64,000 nucleotides of DNA from Xylanimonas ulmi (GTDB lineage: Bacteria > Actinomycetota > Actinomycetes > Actinomycetales > Cellulomonadaceae). Where the stretch lies: NCBI RefSeq assembly GCF_004216535.1, contig NZ_SGWX01000001.1, positions 1,054,001-1,118,000 of the forward strand, written 5' to 3'. The notes beneath the pieces are model-generated. The model worked only from the letters and a program-made list of their open reading frames with translations. It had not been told where the DNA came from and did no database searches. Within the stretch, counting starts at the first letter, position 1; every line of letters starts with the position of its first letter. Made by a program: the position numbers and the translations under genes. Positions 15,791 through 23,748 of this stretch are shown in pieces.

Positions 15791-15937
15791 TCAAGGCTCG
15801 TCGTGCTCGAGGAGCACCTCGGCGAGCTCGCGCGCCTTTGCGCGGAGCACGGGGTCCAGGGCGGGACGCTCGGGCCAGCGACCCGCGACCCGGTAGAACA
15901 TCGCATCGAGCTCGGCGAGACCCTCGGCATCGAACAT
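15791..15937 (-). CDS. Small hypothetical protein (48 residues)
   Basis: A short frame with good codon use that reads FDAEGLAELDAMFYRVAG, then RWPERPALDPVLRAKARELA and an acidic end. It is convergent with the Mrr-like gene. No domain is recognised. The composition looks like a real helical peptide rather than chance. Confidence 0.35.
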   Translation of the reverse strand: MFDAEGLAELDAMFYRVAGRWPERPALDPVLRAKARELAEVLLEHDEP

Positions 15938-16001
15938 GGCGGAACGGTACGTGCGCTAGCGCGGCCGCGGGCTTCGTCATCCACAGCCCGCCGTCGCCCG
16001 A

Positions 16002-16676
16002 TTAGGCCGCCGGTTGGCGCCGTTGATGGAGCCAGATCGCGTGGTCGAGCGCCCGTTCCGTTGCGCCCAACCGGCTGGCGGCCGCCTTCACCGCGCTCTC
16101 GGCACGCTCCTTGGAGACCAGCACCGATGCGCCAACCGCTGCAGTGACGAACCGGCGCACCATCGTGTCGGCCTTGACGCCCTGGACCCCGGCCAGCATC
16201 AGGACGTAGTCCCACGAGACCGCCCCGAGGCCCCTCACACACCACGCCCGCCGCGCCGCGGCCTCGTCGGCACCACTCAGAGCCTCAGCCGTCTCGATGC
16301 CAATCTCGCGCAGCCGGCCAACGGCCTCGGCGAGGGCCTCCGACTTCAGCCGCGCACTGCGCGTGCCAGGAGCCTTCCCACGGTTCCCGAACAGCACCTC
16401 GGCAGCTACGGCCGGACCGCCAGCGTCGTCGACGGCCGCCAGGAGCTCGGACGCGCCGTCGCGCTCCGGATCGCCGCCCTGGCGCCGGCGGGCGACGCGG
16501 TAGCGATCGAGGACGCGGACGGTGGCCGAGTAGGGGCTCTGGAGTGAGTAGACCGAGTCGATCGCGCACAGCGCCAAGGAGTCGGGGTAGCCCGCTGGCT
16601 CCTGCCAGCCGGCGGTGGCGCCGAGCAGCTGCGTGGCTGCGCGCTCGACGTCGAGGGCATCGGAGGCGTCGGTCAT
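16002..16676 (-). CDS. HhH-GPD-like protein of unknown function
   Basis: 224 residues. The N-terminal part (PDSLALCAIDSVYSLQSPY) and the C-terminal GLGAVSWDYVLMLAGVQGVK followed by ADTMVRRFV resemble the helix-hairpin-helix arrangement of endonuclease III-type glycosylases. I do not see the catalytic Lys/Asp pair or an iron-sulfur cluster, so enzymatic activity is doubtful. It probably binds DNA. It follows the 236-residue gene upstream by only 9 bp, indicating an operon. Confidence 0.65.
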   Translation of the reverse strand: MTDASDALDVERAATQLLGATAGWQEPAGYPDSLALCAIDSVYSLQSPYSATVRVLDRYRVARRRQGGDPERDGASELLAAVDDAGGPAVAAEVLFGNRGKAPGTRSARLKSEALAEAVGRLREIGIETAEALSGADEAAARRAWCVRGLGAVSWDYVLMLAGVQGVKADTMVRRFVTAAVGASVLVSKERAESAVKAAASRLGATERALDHAIWLHQRRQPAA

Positions 16677-16685
16677 GGTCGGACG

Positions 16686-17396
16686 CTACGCCGAACGCTG
16701 GCGCAGGCAGGAGTGCTGGCTGTCGTCGCCCGGGAGCTCGGCCACCCCTTCCCAGGCGCGCTCGTCGGCGGCGCGACCGGTCATCTTGCAGCCGGCCGCG
16801 TGCCAGACCCCGGCCGGCTGGTCGACGCCCTGCCGATCACGGAACGCGCGCTTGCGGACGAACGGTCCCTTGAGCGCGATCGCCTCGACCATGCGCTCTC
16901 GGGCCGACGCGTCATTGGGCACCTGGTGAGGTGCCGGCAGGCCGCCGGCCCTGCACTCGCTGCACAGCCGCCCGTCGTCGGGCAGCGTGTCCGTCCCCTC
17001 CCAGATCTCCGGCTGGCGCGCCTCGGCGACCCAAGGGCAGTCCGTCGCGTGCCACGGCCCGGCCCCTCGACTCGCGGTCGCCCGGCTGCGCACGTACGTC
17101 CCGAGCTTGGCGATCGCTGACTGGCGCTCGCGGCGCGTGGCGACCCGCGCGGCGACGTGCTCGGGGTGCTCGATGTAGTCCCGGAGCCACCAGGCGACGT
17201 GCTCTTCGTTGGGGCCGGACATCTCCGCGAGGTCTGCCGCGCGCGACAGGGCGCCGATCGCGACGTCGGGGACAGCGCTCACCATGTAGCGCACGACCTC
17301 GGGCCAGCTGCGCACCCGCGTCCCGAACTCCCGTCGCAGCTCGGTCGAGAGCTGCTCGATGTCGGCCTCGCTCAGAACGCCGTCAGGACTGGTCAT
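16686..17396 (-). CDS. Unknown protein with repeated Cys/His segments
   Basis: 236 residues. I do not recognise the family. The N-terminal ~90 residues are helical (LSEADIEQLSTELRREFG) and include a tryptophan-rich stretch (HVAWWLRDYIEHPEHVAARV). The C-terminal half holds two similar blocks, GPWHATDCPWVAEA and GVWHAAGCKMTGRAA, each followed by a WEG motif, plus LCSEC between them. The cysteines and histidines could form small zinc sites. The start ATG is 17396. It is the first gene of a two-gene operon with the HhH-like protein, so a DNA-related role is possible. Confidence 0.6.
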   Translation of the reverse strand: MTSPDGVLSEADIEQLSTELRREFGTRVRSWPEVVRYMVSAVPDVAIGALSRAADLAEMSGPNEEHVAWWLRDYIEHPEHVAARVATRRERQSAIAKLGTYVRSRATASRGAGPWHATDCPWVAEARQPEIWEGTDTLPDDGRLCSECRAGGLPAPHQVPNDASARERMVEAIALKGPFVRKRAFRDRQGVDQPAGVWHAAGCKMTGRAADERAWEGVAELPGDDSQHSCLRQRSA

Positions 17397-17790
17397 GGCA
17401 GGAATCATCGCGCACCGCGGCGGGTCCGCCGGCGTCGCGGATCCGGACGCAGTGGAGCCCCGCCGCGGGGGGAGTGCAGCGGGGCTCCGGCGGGCGCTGG
17501 CCGGGTCAAAGGTACCCACGGAGGTAACAGGTTCCTCACCGACCATCGGTCCCACGCCGGCGATGCAGGACACCGGGTGGGTGGCGTTGACGCCCTCACC
17601 CAAGGAAGGTGCAGCCGCGCCCGCCGGGGTGACCTGACAGCGTCGAGTTCGACGCCGCGGGGACGGGCGGCATGGGGTGCCGGCGGGCGGTTTTCTGCCC
17701 CTCCTGGCGTGGGTGGGGGTGCGTAGCGTCGGTGACGACCAACCCACTGGCGGCCTGACCATCCGCCCTGGCTCCGAACGGAGTTTCGTC
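17397..17790. other. 394-bp divergent intergenic region with hairpin
   Basis: No gene is supported here. An inverted repeat at 17454-17463 and 17479-17488 (ggagccccgc / gcggggctcc, 15-nt loop) lies about 60 bp upstream of the minus-strand gene. The segment next to 17791 contains cggag, the ribosome-binding site for the MoxR gene. Divergent promoters must lie here but I cannot place them. Confidence 0.5.
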
Positions 17791-18894
17791 ATGAGCGACC
17801 TCGCTGCGACCGTGACCGTGATCGACGCCTGCGGGCGTGCTGGTGTTCCCGTCCTGCTGCTGTCCGACCCCGGCATGGGCAAGTCGTCCCTGATTCGCGG
17901 CATCGCCGCCGCCGAGGGGGTGCCGTGCGAGACGGTGCTGGGGTCGATCCGCGAACCGGCAGACATTGCCGGCCTGCCCGTGGTGACCGACACCGGCGTC
18001 ACGCTGTGCCCGCCCGAGTTCGCGCGTCGGCTCGCTGAGGCCGAGGCCGGGTACCTGTTCCTGGACGAGCTGACGACGTGCCCGCCTGCGGTGCAGGCCG
18101 TGATGCTCGCCGTGTCCCTCGACAAGACGGTGGGCGACCTGCGCCTGCCGGACGGGGTGCGGATCGTGGCCGGGGCCAACCCGCCCGACCGTGCCGCTGA
18201 CGGCTGGGAGATGAGCCCGCCGCTGGCCAACCGCTTCTGCCACGTCACGTTCGCGCCGTCAGTGGACGAGTGGCTCGACGGCATGACGGTCGGCTGGGGT
18301 GCCCCGCCCGCCTCGCGGGCGATCACCGCTGACAAGACCCGCGTGGAGGCCGTCAAGGCGCTGGTGACCGGGTTCATCCGGCACAAGCCCGAACACCTGC
18401 ACGCCTTCCCGCGCACCGCAGACGGGACGGGTGGGCCGTGGCCGTCGCGCCGCTCGTGGGCCATGCTCGCCGCCGCGCTCGCCAACGTCCGCGACGACGA
18501 CGCCGCCGCCCGTCAGGCGCTCACCTTCGGGTTGATCGGGGAGGGCGTCGGTGTGGAGTTCCTGACCTGGTGCGACCACGCGGACCTGCCCGACCCCGCC
18601 GCCGTGCTGGCCGACCCCTCGATCGTGGACTGGACCGGGCGCCCTGACCGCGTGTGGGCCGTCCTGTCCGCCGTCGTTGGCTGGGCCGCGTCCGCCGCCA
18701 CCGTGGACTCCTGGCGCAAGGCGTGGGGGCCGCTGCTCGCCACCGCCGATGCCGGTGCGCCCGACGTCGCCGCCGCCGCCGCACGCCCGCTGGCCGCGTG
18801 CCGACCAGCCGCTGCGAAGGTGCCCGCCGCCGTGCGCGACAAGTTCAAGCCCGTGCTCGACGCGGCCGGGCTGACCGGGCAGGCCGTGGCATGA
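17791..18894 (+). CDS. MoxR-type AAA+ ATPase
   Basis: 367 residues. Walker A is SDPGMGKSSL (about residues 25-34), Walker B is YLFLDELTT, and sensor 1 is VRIVAGANPPDRAA. NRFCHVTF supplies the arginine-finger region. The C-terminal part is helical and alanine-rich. MoxR ATPases act as chaperones with a vWA-domain partner, here the protein encoded at 20367-21589, from which it has been separated by an IS110 element inserted right after its stop. The ATG 17791 follows cggag at a good distance. The frame appears intact. Confidence 0.88.
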   Translation: MSDLAATVTVIDACGRAGVPVLLLSDPGMGKSSLIRGIAAAEGVPCETVLGSIREPADIAGLPVVTDTGVTLCPPEFARRLAEAEAGYLFLDELTTCPPAVQAVMLAVSLDKTVGDLRLPDGVRIVAGANPPDRAADGWEMSPPLANRFCHVTFAPSVDEWLDGMTVGWGAPPASRAITADKTRVEAVKALVTGFIRHKPEHLHAFPRTADGTGGPWPSRRSWAMLAAALANVRDDDAAARQALTFGLIGEGVGVEFLTWCDHADLPDPAAVLADPSIVDWTGRPDRVWAVLSAVVGWAASAATVDSWRKAWGPLLATADAGAPDVAAAAARPLAACRPAAAKVPAAVRDKFKPVLDAAGLTGQAVA

Positions 18895-18911
18895 GTTCCC
18901 TGAGTCAACCT

Positions 18912-20132
18912 CTAGGCGGCCAGGTTGTGGGTTTGTCCGGTTTTGACCTGGGTCTGGGTGGCGTGGTTGGTGGCGTCGTAGCAGACGCCGTCGCGCCAGC
19001 AGGCGTAGATCACGCGCAGCCAGGCGCGGGCGAGGATGCGTACGGCGTTCGCGTGGCGCTTGCCGGTGGCGCGGGCTTGGTCGTAGATGGCTGCGGCCCA
19101 GGGACTCGCGCGTCGGGAGTTGTCGGCCCAGAAGGTCAGGGCTTGGCGTGCACGGGTGTTCGTGGCGTAGCGGAACACCACGGCGTGGGACTTGCCCGAG
19201 GCGCGGGTGACGGGCACGACGCCGACTTCGGCGGCGGCCTGGTCCGCGGTGGTGACGCGTTCGAGGATGGGGCCGACCTCGCCGATGATCTGGCCGAGGC
19301 TGATGGTTCCCACGCGTGGCAGGGACGCGATCAGCGGTGCCCAGGGGTGGGCGGCGACCGCGGCGGCGATCTGGGTGTCCAGGGCGGTGATCGCGGTCTT
19401 GAGCGCGCGGATGACGGCGACCTGGGCGCGCACGATCACGGTGATGATCTCGGGCGTCAGGCGGGACGCGGGGAGGGGCGTTGCGCGCAGGCGCGCGACG
19501 AGCACGGCGGGCTCGACGCGTCCGGAGTACTGCTGACGGGCGAGCCAGTCCCGCATCCTGGCGGGGGCCAGGCCCTGGGCGGTGTGGGGTGCGGGGAACC
19601 GTTCGCAGAACGCCAGGGCGATGTCGGAGTCGAGGCGGGCGAAGACTTGCCCGGCGCCGGGCCAGTGCTCGGCCAGGAGTGCGGCGAGCTGGTTGGTGGC
19701 CGCGACGCGGGCGGTGACCTGGTCGGCGCGGGCACGGGTGAGTGCTTGCAGGTCGAGGGTGGCCTGCTCGGTCGGGCGCAGGGTGCGCAGGCGGTGACCG
19801 TCGGTGCGCAGGTAGTCGGCGAGCTTGAACGCGTCGCCGGGGTCGTCCTTGGCGCGCGCCGCGCCCCAGCGGGGACGGGCCGCGTTGAACGCGTTCGGGT
19901 GGATCGGTACGACCGGGTGCCCGGCGGCCAGGAGCCTGTCGACGGCCAGGCCACGGGTGGTCTCGATCGCGACCGGCAGGTCGCTCGGGCAGCCATGGGT
20001 AGCCAGCCGCGCGAGCGTCTTGCTGAAGCCTTCCTCGGTGTGAGGGCTCAGCCAGCCCGCGACTTCGTGGCCGTCGTCACCGATGACGCTGACCGCATGG
20101 GTGGTGTTGCCCCAGTCCCAACCGACGTGCAC
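18912..20132 (-). CDS. IS110-family transposase (second type)
   Basis: 406 residues. The DEDD domain begins HVGWDWGNTTHAVSVIGDDG. IETTRGLAVDRLL, and then RAKDDPGDAFKLADYLR, follow. The C-terminal Transposase_20 region reads LPRVGTISLGQIIGEVGP, and the serine nucleophile is likely in VTRASGKSHAVVFRYATN. I chose GTG 20132, which has ggag seven bases upstream. The frame is open above it but not conserved in character. It appears intact and so possibly active. Confidence 0.88.
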   Translation of the reverse strand: MHVGWDWGNTTHAVSVIGDDGHEVAGWLSPHTEEGFSKTLARLATHGCPSDLPVAIETTRGLAVDRLLAAGHPVVPIHPNAFNAARPRWGAARAKDDPGDAFKLADYLRTDGHRLRTLRPTEQATLDLQALTRARADQVTARVAATNQLAALLAEHWPGAGQVFARLDSDIALAFCERFPAPHTAQGLAPARMRDWLARQQYSGRVEPAVLVARLRATPLPASRLTPEIITVIVRAQVAVIRALKTAITALDTQIAAAVAAHPWAPLIASLPRVGTISLGQIIGEVGPILERVTTADQAAAEVGVVPVTRASGKSHAVVFRYATNTRARQALTFWADNSRRASPWAAAIYDQARATGKRHANAVRILARAWLRVIYACWRDGVCYDATNHATQTQVKTGQTHNLAA

Positions 20133-20366
20133 GTGTCTACTCCGCACCTGCCAAAGGAGCACCACTCGGTGAAGGTCGTCCGCCGGAAGCTCACTGCTCG
20201 GCCCTCTGCGGGGCATGTTCCTGACGCCGATCGGACGGCCTCGGCCCGGCAGGGCCGGCAGAACTCATGCTGGCCGTCGAGCGGCACGCGCAGATGGCCG
20301 TGCACCCGCCGGGACCGAGTGATCACGACCCTACCGATCAAGGCCGCAGAGAGGATGGTCCTCCAG
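20133..20366 (-). ncRNA. Possible bridge RNA region of the second IS110 type
   Basis: The stretch upstream of the transposase is GC-rich and non-coding with several short inverted repeats (for example gccctgccgggcc on the minus strand). By analogy with IS110-group elements it could encode the guide RNA. There is no second copy here for comparison, so support is weak. Confidence 0.3.
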
Positions 20367-21589
20367 TGAGCGCCCCGACCCGCCCCCTGACCAGCGACGA
20401 GCGCGAGGCGTTCCGGCTCGGACGCCTCGTGGCCGCCGAACGCGCCCCGTACTTCATGCACGCGCTGTTCGCCGTCTCGCCCGTCGCCGCCCCCGGCCTG
20501 GACACGTTCGCCGTGGACGGCGCCTGGCGCCTCTACCTCGACCCCGACCTGCTCACCGGCCCGAACCGCTGGGACTCCACGACCATCGGCGCCGTCCTGC
20601 TGCACGAGGTAGGCCACCTGCTGCGCGACCACGCCGGACGCGCCGCCAACCTGCCCAACCCGAGGCACAACCTGGCCTGGAACCTCGCCGGGGACGCCGA
20701 GATCAACGACGACCTGCTCGCGGCCGGTATCCCGCTGCCCGCAGACTGCGTCACCCCCGGCGCGCTCGGCTGCGAGGACGGCGACCTCGCAGAGACGTAC
20801 TACGCCCACCTGGTCCCGCCCACCGGCGCCCCGCCCGCCCTGCCCGACGACGGCTCGGCAGGGTGCGGCTCCGGGTCCGGCTGCCCACCCGCCCCCGGCG
20901 AACTCCCGGCAGGCGTCAACCTGGACGACGGCACCGCCGCCCCCATCACCGCCGCCGAGGGCGACCTCGTGCGCCGCCGCGTCGCCAACGCCGTGCAGGA
21001 AGCCGCCCACGCCAAGGGACGCGGCTCCGTCCCCGCTGGGCTGTCCCGCTGGGCATCCGACGTGCTCGCCCCGCCCACCGTGCCCTGGGAGCGCGTGCTG
21101 CGCGCCGCCGTGCGCCGTGCCGTGGCCGACCGCGCCGGACGGGTCGACTACACCTACTCCCGCCCCTCCCGGCGCCGCCTGCCGCGCATCATCAAGCCCG
21201 CCATGCGCGCCCCCTCCGTGATCGTGTCCGTCGTCGTGGACACGTCCGGCTCCATGGGCCAAGCCGACCTGACCGCCGCCATGAGCGAAGTTACCGGCGT
21301 CCTGCACGCCTCCGGCGTCGCCCGCGAACACCTGCGCCTGCTGTCCGTGGACGCCGCCGCCACCAAGCCCCAACGCATCCGGTCGGTCGCAAGCATCAAC
21401 CTCACCGGGGGCGGCGGCACCGACATGCGCGTGGGCATCGCCGCCGCCGAGGCCGCAACCCGTGCGCCCCACGTCGTGATCGTCCTGACGGACGGATTAA
21501 CTGCACCTGTCAAGCGGGAGGGCAGTTACGTTAGGAGGGACGTCATTCCGTGCAACGGCATTGAGGCGTGGGTCCTCGTCCGCCAGTAG
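20367..21589 (+). CDS. vWA-domain protein with N-terminal metallopeptidase-like domain (altered C-terminus)
   Basis: 407 residues. The N-terminal DUF2201-type domain has the zinc motif LLHEVGHLLRDH near residue 80 and a NLAGDAEINDDL motif. A Gly/Cys-rich linker follows. The C-terminal vWA domain carries the MIDAS motif DTSGSMG (about residue 290), GGGGTDM and VLTDG. It is the usual partner of a MoxR ATPase, and only the IS110 element separates it from one. After VLTDG the sequence changes character (LTAPVKREGSYVRRD), so the last strand of the vWA domain appears replaced, probably by a recombination at about 21497. The start is GTG 20367. Confidence 0.82.
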
Positions 21590-21758
21590 CCCTGGCGAGA
21601 CCTGTCGTAGTGACGTCGACAGATTGCCACCCCCTTTCCGGTCAAACCTGCCTCGGCCCCCATGCCGCCCAACCATGTGACACCGATCGGGTGTGTGCCG
21701 CGAGATGCAGGTCGGCGTTGACACAACGGAGTCCTGCCTGGGCGCGACTCCGGTCCGG

Positions 21759-22094
21759 TCACACGGCCGGGGTGTCGTCTCGCCGTGCGTCAGGTGGCTC
21801 GCCGACCGCCGCGAGTAGGTCGCCCAGAACGATCGCCAGCTCGTTGTACCCGTGGATGTAGAACATGGCCGTCATGTCAGAGGGCCGAGTGCTGTCGAGC
21901 GCGGCGAGGATGCGTGACGCGTCGGTGGTCGCTTCGCGGAGTGACAACTGCGCATCGGGTCGTGCCACGATCAGGTTGGCGCCTGTTGGCGCGCCGAGTC
22001 TCGTGATCGGCACTTGTCCGCCGGTGCGCCGTAGTTCCGAAATGGTGTCCCGGGCGAGCGGGCCCAGGTTCGTGAGCTCGATGTAGTTGACCAT
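21759..22094 (-). CDS. Hypothetical protein
   Basis: 111 residues, soluble. The protein begins VNYIELTNLGPLARDTISEL and later contains SDMTAMFYIHGYNELAIVLG, with no recognised domain. I chose ATG 22094, because upstream in-frame sequence looks non-coding. It could be a small helical DNA-associated or antitoxin-like protein, but nothing shows that. It is isolated between the truncated vWA gene and a repeat-containing spacer. Confidence 0.5.
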   Translation of the reverse strand: MVNYIELTNLGPLARDTISELRRTGGQVPITRLGAPTGANLIVARPDAQLSLREATTDASRILAALDSTRPSDMTAMFYIHGYNELAIVLGDLLAAVGEPPDARRDDTPAV

Positions 22095-22529
22095 GGGTGC
22101 ACCTCGCGTCGGACGCCGGCCGGAGTCATGCGCAGTCTCCCCGACGTTCACATGAGGTTGCTACCTGTACCGAGGGTGTTGAGTTCCCCGGGTTCGCTGT
22201 TGCGCGCGTGGTGGACCCATGAGGGTTGGACTCCAGCAGCAGGTCGCGACGGGCGGCCGCTCGCCCCAAGCAGTGGACAGGACAACGTCACCAAACGAAC
22301 ACCAACAACCACAGCAACTGTCGACGTGCAGTGCAGACTGCACGGAGACGCCGCCGTACTCTTCTCGACTCCGAGCGTTCCGCGCGATCCGCGCGATCCG
22401 CGCGATCCGCGAAGAGTGAGTTCGCACGGCCTAACGAGCGTCATGTGTCCGCGGCGTCCGTCTGGCGCTTCGCGGCCGTCGTGAGATGCGCCGCTCAGCC
22501 ATGTTCTGGGTGACTTACGCTCGCTGCCC
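22095..22529. other. 435-bp spacer with a 9-bp tandem repeat
   Basis: No gene is supported. A short tandem array of cgcgatccg runs at about 22382-22409, giving three to four copies. The remainder has no recognisable element. Confidence 0.5.
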
Positions 22530-23126
22530 GTGGACCTCAGGACGCAAGACCCCGACGACTACCTGGCCGCCGATGAGGTCATCGACGCCACGCATCCAGA
22601 GGTTCGCGCTCTCGCTGCGGAACTGCGGGCGTCCACGCTCGACGACGCTCTCTACGCCAAGGCTGCCTTCGAATGGGTCCGCGACAACGTCTCGCACTCC
22701 TTCGACGTTCAAGATCCGCGCGTCACGCTCACGGCGAGCGAGGCGCTGCGCGAAAGGGTTGGCCTCTGCTACGCCAAGGCACACCTCCTCACGGCGCTCC
22801 TGCGTGTTGAACACATTCCCGCAGGTCTGTGCTATCAACGCCTGGCCGACGAGGCCACCGGCGGTCACGCACTGCACGGGCTCATCGCCGTGTACCTCGA
22901 TGGCTCGTGGCACCGTCAGGACCCGAGGGGCAACAAGCCAGGCGTCGACGCGCAGTTCTCGCTGCAGCAGGAACAGCTGGCCTGGCCCGTCGACCCTGTC
23001 GAAGGCGAGGTCGACTATCCGACCGTCTACACCGCTCCGGTCCCCGAAGTGGTCGACGCCCTGAAGCGCGCTGACGACGTTCTGCTCCTCTACAGGCAGG
23101 GGCTGCCCCCAGCGCTGAAGGAATGA
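22530..23126 (+). CDS. Transglutaminase-like cysteine protease-fold protein
   Basis: 198 residues. The transglutaminase-like core is seen in order: FEWVRDNVSHSFDVQDPR, GLCYAKAHLLTALLR with the catalytic Cys, GHALHGLIAVYL with the His, and WHRQDPRGN with the Asp. There is no signal peptide, so it acts in the cytosol. Such domains act as proteases, amidases or cross-linking enzymes; the substrate is unknown. The GTG 22530 start precedes a well-formed N-terminus. It lies upstream of the defence cassette on the same strand, but 620 bp away, so co-transcription is doubtful. Confidence 0.82.
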   Translation: MDLRTQDPDDYLAADEVIDATHPEVRALAAELRASTLDDALYAKAAFEWVRDNVSHSFDVQDPRVTLTASEALRERVGLCYAKAHLLTALLRVEHIPAGLCYQRLADEATGGHALHGLIAVYLDGSWHRQDPRGNKPGVDAQFSLQQEQLAWPVDPVEGEVDYPTVYTAPVPEVVDALKRADDVLLLYRQGLPPALKE

Positions 23127-23748
23127 CCGGCTCTGTCCCCAGAGAGCTGAGGGATCGGGGCCGCAAACCACGGATACCTGACCTTCCGCGCGATCTCTCG
23201 TCGAGTGGTCATGCGCCGACGGCATCAACGATGCGCTACTGGCGGGGTCGGTACCTTCGCGCGGACAGCGCGGCTGCCACAGGGGGTAGAGCCGTAGCAG
23301 CAACAACCAGCTGCACCGACCTCGACAAGCGGCCCGCAGCAGCCGGCGCCGCACGGCCAGCAGCGGCAGACGGCCACCCGCACATCGACAACTGCGCAGC
23401 CCCGCCCGCAGGGGCATCGGGTATCAGTCAGCCACACCACCACCCGGCAACAACAACAGCCGCATCGGACCGGTCAGTCCGGCGCGGCTGTCCGTTTTGC
23501 TCCCCTGGCCGAGAGGCCACGCCGGGATCGATTCGCCGGGCCTTGGGGAAACGAAACGTACGGCCTGACCTGCGCGGACGGTCTCGTTTCCCTCGTTTCC
23601 CCTCGAAAGCTGGCGGACGCGACCGGGTGATGTTCGGGCGCCGCCGGTGACAAGGGGGCGGGATGTCGGCGGCACCTGCAAGGATCCAGGGGACCTCGAG
23701 GCTCGCGCTGCCGGCGCGGTGACCGACGTCCCTGATGAGGAGTTGCCT
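23127..23748. other. 622-bp region upstream of the defence cassette
   Basis: No convincing gene. A cysteine-rich minus-strand frame (23225-23443) lies here but lacks support. The right half holds the inverted repeat described at 23545-23602 and presumably the cassette promoter. A plus-strand frame continues upstream of the HerA gene to 23647, but its composition is poor and the ribosome-binding site points to 23749. Confidence 0.45.
23545..23602. promoter_or_regulatory. Inverted repeat ggggaaacga upstream of the HerA gene
   Basis: The left arm ggggaaacgaaacg (23545-23558) faces the right arm cgtttccctcgtttcccc (23585-23602). The outer 10 bp of both arms match perfectly, and each arm contains a second partial copy (gaaacg). 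It lies about 150 bp before the first gene of the cassette and could be the operator of an unlinked or now lost regulator. Confidence 0.4.

Larger units (their letters stand above)
18895..20366 (-). mobile_element. IS110-family element, second type
   Basis: It is unrelated in detail to copies 1-3. The transposase gene at 18912-20132 and up to ~230 bp of 5' non-coding DNA lie between the MoxR and vWA genes. Exact ends cannot be fixed without an empty site, so the coordinates are the limits set by the flanking genes. Confidence 0.7.

Noticed and set aside
22379-22410. CRISPR-like array
   Set aside because: Units are only 9 bp, with no unique spacers and no cas genes nearby.
23225-23443. Cysteine-rich minus-strand frame of 72 codons
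   Set aside because: The cysteines come from gc-rich tgc/tgt runs in a simple-sequence segment, and no ribosome-binding site or homologue is known to me.
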